A stretch of DNA of 64,000 bases. Origin: an uncultured Rhizobium sp. GTDB lineage: Bacteria; Pseudomonadota; Alphaproteobacteria; Rhizobiales; Rhizobiaceae. The notes beneath the pieces were generated by a model. That model did no database searches and had not been told where the DNA came from. It saw nothing but the letters and a program-made list of their open reading frames with translations. Position numbers and translations under genes: made by a program. The DNA lies in NCBI GenBank assembly GCA_945952045.1, contig CAMFHE010000012.1:1-64000 (forward strand), read 5' to 3'. Positions 61,103 through 64,000 of this stretch are shown here, one piece after another. The first letter of the stretch is position 1, and each line of letters begins with the position of its first letter.

Positions 61103-61941
61103 GGGCCGCTCTTGTGGTTGAGGTCGAAATCGGGGGTCGGCTTGCCCTTGCTGGCGGTCAGCGCCGGCTTGTAGCTTTCGCCCACGGGCTCGATGTGGAT
61201 AACGGCGGCGAGGCTGCCGAGCAGCCGCGACAGATCCGCCTTCGCCTCCAGGCCCGGCTCCTCCGGCGGGTCGGGATTCCCGATCCGGGCGAAGGCCTTC
61301 CAGTTAATCGCATCGCCCAGCGCCGCATCGATCTCGCCGCCGATCGTCGGCCGCCCGACCGTCAGATCGATGCCGGCATTCTTCAGGCTGTCGGGGGTGA
61401 ATTTCGGAGTTTCCAGCGCGATGGAAGCCGAGACGCGGCCGTTTCCGGTCTTTTCCAGCGGGCCGCCGAAGGGGATGAACAGGCTGGCGTCGCCATTGCT
61501 GTCGGCCCTGAATTTCAACTGGTTGCCGGCCGAGAGAGCGACGGTGTTTTCGAGGACGATGACGAAACCGTTGATATCGGCATCGCCGCCGCCAAGGGAA
61601 ATGGCAAGCTTCAGCCGGCCGGTGCCGAGGCCGGTCTCCTGCGTATAGGTCATCAGCAGCGCCTTGGCCCAGCCCGCTTTCGGCGTCCAGACACCCACTT
61701 CGAGGGCCGCCCCGACGATCTTCCTGAGTTGCAGCGCGACGAGGATCATCAGGCTCAACCAGTCCGGCGGGTTCAATTGCTGCTTCAGGCGGTCGAGGAT
61801 ATCGCCGGGCGTATCCGCGAGATCGTCGAGCAGCCTGCTGAACCGGTCCGGCTGCGCCTTGGCCGCTTTCATGGCGTCGTCGGCGCCTTTCTGAAACAGC
61901 GCGCCGAGATCGTTCGCCAACTGGTCGATACTGGATGCCAT
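61099..61941 (-). CDS. Unknown large-complex protein E (280 aa)
   Basis: This protein begins with an amphipathic helix (SSIDQLANDLGALFQKGADD) and a moderately hydrophobic segment (WLSLMILVALQLRKIVGAAL). A strand-rich part follows with SISLGGGDADINGF-like repeats of small residues (residues 100-200). No signal peptide is seen. It overlaps gene D by 4 bases and is separated from gene F by 168 bases in which I see nothing else. It could be a membrane-binding or assembly-starting component; this is inference. Confidence 0.68.
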   Translation of the reverse strand: MASSIDQLANDLGALFQKGADDAMKAAKAQPDRFSRLLDDLADTPGDILDRLKQQLNPPDWLSLMILVALQLRKIVGAALEVGVWTPKAGWAKALLMTYTQETGLGTGRLKLAISLGGGDADINGFVIVLENTVALSAGNQLKFRADSNGDASLFIPFGGPLEKTGNGRVSASIALETPKFTPDSLKNAGIDLTVGRPTIGGEIDAALGDAINWKAFARIGNPDPPEEPGLEAKADLSRLLGSLAAVIHIEPVGESYKPALTASKGKPTPDFDLNHKSGP

Positions 61942-62109
61942 CTACTCGATCCTTACACGGGGGTAACGCCGGAGAGGGCTGCATCATTCTGTTGGAAGAC
62001 CCCGGGCAAGATGCCTGTCCGAGGCTTGCGTCCGGCACCGTTCAGGTCTCACGCACAGACGCGCGCGGTGTCCCCACGATCAATCAATAAAAGCAGATGC
62101 GGGTCGCAG

Positions 62110-62439
62110 TCAGTCGCCGACGCTGGTCACGTAAATCCAGAACTCGTAATTGGCGTCGGCACCGCTGACATTGACGTGGCGATTGGCATCCATCACTTCC
62201 GAGAGGTCTATGTAGCCAATGATGTCGTCGCCGGTAACGTCACGCTCCATGATGGTCAGGATACGCTCGCCAACCGGCACGACCTGATTGATATCCATGG
62301 CGTAGTCGCCGCCGGCCGGAAACGTGCCGATGTTGAACCTGATCTGGCCGATCGCGCCGTAGAGATCGTCCTGACCGGTATAGTCATTGGTCGCGTTGCA
62401 CTTCACCCGTGTGATATTGACGCTGTATGGTTTGGACAT
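62110..62439 (-). CDS. Small beta-rich protein F (109 aa) heading the large-complex operon
   Basis: This 109-residue protein starts SKPYSVNITRVKCNATNDYT and has repeated strands, an acidic loop GQDDLYG and a final YEFWIYVTSV. The pattern resembles C2-like or other calcium-binding beta-sandwich domains seen in unknown bacterial proteins; the calcium link is inference. It is the first gene of the cluster on the minus strand; AAAGG precedes the ATG. A 145-base leader and a promoter candidate lie upstream. The next gene starts 168 bases after its stop, so it could be made in excess of the large proteins. Confidence 0.65.
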   Translation of the reverse strand: MSKPYSVNITRVKCNATNDYTGQDDLYGAIGQIRFNIGTFPAGGDYAMDINQVVPVGERILTIMERDVTGDDIIGYIDLSEVMDANRHVNVSGADANYEFWIYVTSVGD

Positions 62440-62517
62440 GCTGCACCTTTCGACTGGTCGATTTGAAAACCATGGCAGGTGGCCAGGCGCAGAGAGTGGC
62501 TGCGGCGCTGGTATGTG

Positions 62518-62535
62518 GATTCGCATGCATGAATC
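62518..62535. repeat. Inverted repeat in the leader of the large-complex operon
   Basis: GATTC-GCATGCAT-GAATC has 5-bp arms around an 8-base centre that itself contains ATGCAT. It is about 80 bases before the start codon of gene F, within the leader of the candidate transcript, and may be an operator. Confidence 0.4.
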
Positions 62536-62590
62536 GGCGTATGCACTCACGACTGGCGGCCTGCGGCCGGAAGCCCTCTCGATTGCGTGT

Positions 62591-62619
62591 AAGATACCGT
62601 ATCCCACGCGAGATGTGAA
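62591..62619 (-). promoter_or_regulatory. Candidate promoter of the large-complex operon
   Basis: On the minus strand, TTCACA and TATCTT are 17 bases apart, a sigma-70-like arrangement. The transcript would have a leader of about 145 bases before the start codon of gene F. Confidence 0.38.
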
Positions 62620-62752
62620 AGCGTCATTCCCGTCTGGAAATATGCGTACGGGTTGGACCGAAATGCAAGCATGAATTTCTAAGGGATGAACGAAGTCTCT
62701 CGGAGGCCGGTCCCTGCCCATCCAACCACCGGATCCTACGCCGTCTTAATGG

Positions 62753-62779
62753 CCGTTGGAGGATGTCCTCCTCCAACGG
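62753..62779. repeat. Stem-loop downstream of the ABM-fold gene
   Basis: CCGTTGGAGGA-TGTCC-TCCTCCAACGG is an 11-bp perfect stem. On the minus strand it follows the monooxygenase stop by about 40 bases but lacks a T-run, so termination is uncertain. Confidence 0.45.
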
Positions 62780-62819
62780 GCTCTTGCGGCTAACGGGGCG
62801 GGGCCCGGCATAGCTCCTG

Positions 62820-63185
62820 TCAGGAAGATGGCTGCCCCTTCATCCGTTTGGGAAGAACGAGATCGTCAACCGAATATGTGTGAAACTCGCTGCGGGAAAC
62901 AGCATCCAGTCGTCTGAATTTTTCCACGAAGACAGGATCGGAAAAGAACGTATCGACACTGTCCGCGCCCTGAATCGCTTCGATGTTCACGACGGTGAGA
63001 CCGTCGGTGCTCTTGGCGAGACTGCTCCAGAGAAATCCTTCCTTCCGTTCGGCGACATAGTGAACGACGTCCTGGATGATCTCGAACGCTTCCTGCTGCT
63101 TGCCGGGCTGGGCATGGATGACGTTGACGATGAAAATCGTGGGCGAAGGCGCATTGGCGAATGCGGCGATGGGTGTTGATGTCAT
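62820..63185 (-). CDS. Antibiotic-biosynthesis-monooxygenase-fold (ABM) protein
   Basis: This 121-residue protein has the ABM-type ferredoxin-like fold: FIVNVIHAQPGKQQEAFEII near the N-terminus, then VVHYVAERKEGFLWSSLAKS and VNIEAIQGADSVDTFF. Members include monooxygenases that need no cofactor and other small-ligand proteins. The ATG at 63185 is preferred because GGAGA lies 5 bases upstream; a start at 63197 would add four residues. It is divergent from a LysR gene and is probably regulated by it. Confidence 0.8.
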   Translation of the reverse strand: MTSTPIAAFANAPSPTIFIVNVIHAQPGKQQEAFEIIQDVVHYVAERKEGFLWSSLAKSTDGLTVVNIEAIQGADSVDTFFSDPVFVEKFRRLDAVSRSEFHTYSVDDLVLPKRMKGQPSS

Positions 63186-63236
63186 GAGGGTCTCCATTGA
63201 TCTGCGCCGCCAAAATCGATGCGGCGTCCCCTGGAT

Positions 63237-63250
63237 ATTCGCGAACGAAT
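63237..63250. promoter_or_regulatory. Candidate LysR operator
   Basis: ATTCG-CGAA-CGAAT is a perfect 5-bp inverted repeat with a 4-base centre and also contains TTCGCGAA. It lies in the 125-base gap between the divergent monooxygenase and LysR genes, where a LysR protein would bind. Confidence 0.42.
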
Positions 63251-63310
63251 AGCGGATAAACGGGCTCGAACTCACGACATACCGGACAAAAATTCCATAA
63301 TGGAGCAAAT

Positions 63311-64000
63311 GTGGACAAGCTGGGAGCACTGGGCATTTTCATTCAGGCAGTGGAAGCCGGCAGCTTCGTTTCCGCAGGGCATCGACTGGGGATTTCCGGA
63401 TCCGCCGTTGGAAAGGCGATCGCCAGGCTGGAGGAGGAGCTTGGAGTGCGCCTGTTCAATCGGTCGACGCGAAGCATGGCGCTCACCGAAGATGGAAGTT
63501 TCTTCCTCGATACCTGTCGGAAGATTCAGGCGGAACTGGAGGAGGCGCAGGCAAGGCTGTCGCGATCGCAGGCCATTCCCCGCGGGCAGTTGCGCGTCAG
63601 CCTGCCGCTTGCCGGCACGCTGCTGATGCCGACGCTTTCCGCCTTCATGCGGGCCTATCCCGAGGTCAATGTCGATCTCGATTTTACGGACCGTATCGTT
63701 GACGTCATCGAGGAAGGTTTCGACGCGGTCATCCGCACTGGAGAGGTGAAGGATACGCGCCTGATGAGTCGAAAGCTCGGCTCCTTCCGGCACGTCATTG
63801 TCGCCTCACCCGACTACCTGGCTGCCAACGGATATCCCAAGGCGCCCGAGGATTTGCTTGGTCATCGCTGCATGCATCACCGTTTCGCAAATTCAGGCAA
63901 GCTCGAGGCGTGGCCGCTGTTTCGAGACGGGCATGAGATCAGGCTCGATCTGCCGATCACCACAGTGGCGAGCACGCTCGAGCCGCTCGTCTATCTCGCC
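63311..64000 (+). CDS. LysR family transcriptional regulator (partial)
   Basis: The gene runs off the right edge: 230 codons are visible without a stop. The N-terminus DKLGALGIFIQAVEAGSFVS and the helix-turn-helix to LFNRSTRSMALTEDG are typical of the LysR DNA-binding domain, followed by the effector domain (PRGQLRVSLPLAGTLLMPTL). A GTG start is set by GGAG 6 bases upstream. LysR proteins usually control the divergent gene, here the ABM-fold protein. The full family length is about 300 residues, so roughly the last 70 are missing. Confidence 0.85.
   Translation, partial: MDKLGALGIFIQAVEAGSFVSAGHRLGISGSAVGKAIARLEEELGVRLFNRSTRSMALTEDGSFFLDTCRKIQAELEEAQARLSRSQAIPRGQLRVSLPLAGTLLMPTLSAFMRAYPEVNVDLDFTDRIVDVIEEGFDAVIRTGEVKDTRLMSRKLGSFRHVIVASPDYLAANGYPKAPEDLLGHRCMHHRFANSGKLEAWPLFRDGHEIRLDLPITTVASTLEPLVYLA

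Larger units (their letters stand above)
62440..62819. other. 380-base gap upstream of the large-complex operon
   Basis: No gene can be supported in this stretch. It holds a minus-strand promoter candidate (62591-62619), an inverted repeat GATTC-N8-GAATC (62518-62535), and a CCGTTGGAGGA/TCCTCCAACGG stem (62753-62779) without T-run. It probably controls the large operon to its left. Confidence 0.6.

Noticed and set aside
62753..62779. A rho-independent terminator after the ABM-fold gene
   Set aside because: The stem is good but no T-run follows on the minus strand; recorded as an inverted repeat instead.
1..64000. CRISPR array, insertion sequence, prophage or tRNA-linked integration site
   Set aside because: I saw no regularly spaced repeats, transposase or integrase genes, terminal repeats or tRNA genes. 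I cannot exclude a small or degenerate element by eye.

Overview
The window reads as a chromosomal or megaplasmid segment of a Rhizobiaceae-type alphaproteobacterium (Rhizobium, Ensifer, Agrobacterium or a close relative). The reasons are the high GC content, the dense ABC-uptake operons, a putA gene without a DNA-binding N-terminus paired with a divergent Lrp-type regulator, a BA14K-domain protein, a DUF465 protein, and a fhuCDB operon preceded by a TGA-N9-TCA motif like the rhizobial RirA iron box. I saw no tRNA or rRNA gene, insertion sequence, integrase or CRISPR array.

Layout. 1-6.6 kb: the end of an etfA-like gene, a GcvT-type FAD demethylating dehydrogenase, an SDR plus SMP-30 lactonase pair (sugar acids), and a PAS-GGDEF-EAL protein. 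6.8-14.9 kb: malonyl-CoA synthetase, the fhuCDB hydroxamate siderophore importer, small envelope and stress proteins (coiled-coil protein, BA14K, YciE-like) and a LacI regulator. 15.2-18.8 kb: an amino-acid-type ABC importer whose permease and ATPase are fused, plus a DAO-type oxidase, behind tandem LacI-type operators. 18.8-26.1 kb: a TetR and NTF2-like pair divergent from a potDBCA-like importer with a metallo-beta-lactamase-fold hydrolase and an aldehyde dehydrogenase. 26.2-32.2 kb: DUF465, putR/putA and DUF3422. 32.2-32.4 kb: a probable small RNA with a loop rich in CCUCCC on the minus strand.

32.5-41.3 kb: a nine-gene minus-strand operon (XRE-cupin regulator, polyamine-type ABC importer, PuuB-like oxidase, two cupins, and an old-yellow-enzyme/4Fe-4S reductase of the trimethylamine-dehydrogenase type), which looks like uptake and oxidation of an amine or N-methylated compound. 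41.5-48.5 kb: a second minus-strand catabolic operon with a dimethylformamidase-like large subunit, a NitT/TauT ABC importer, a GntR/HutC regulator and a histidinol-dehydrogenase paralogue with altered metal ligands. Two TTGT-N4-ACAA palindromes placed to control it make it a self-contained regulon of unknown substrate.

48.7-49.5 kb: a LuxR-type regulator with a perfect 20-bp palindrome just before its start codon. 49.6-62.4 kb is the most novel part: six minus-strand genes encoding about 4,200 residues of large soluble proteins (569, 1497, 1110, 661, 280 and 109 aa). Five of them overlap end to end, and none has a catalytic motif, signal peptide or clear membrane segment that I recognise. 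One looks like a DUF6603 protein. I consider this a conserved but functionally undescribed multi-protein system. The window ends with an ABM-fold monooxygenase and a divergent, truncated LysR regulator.
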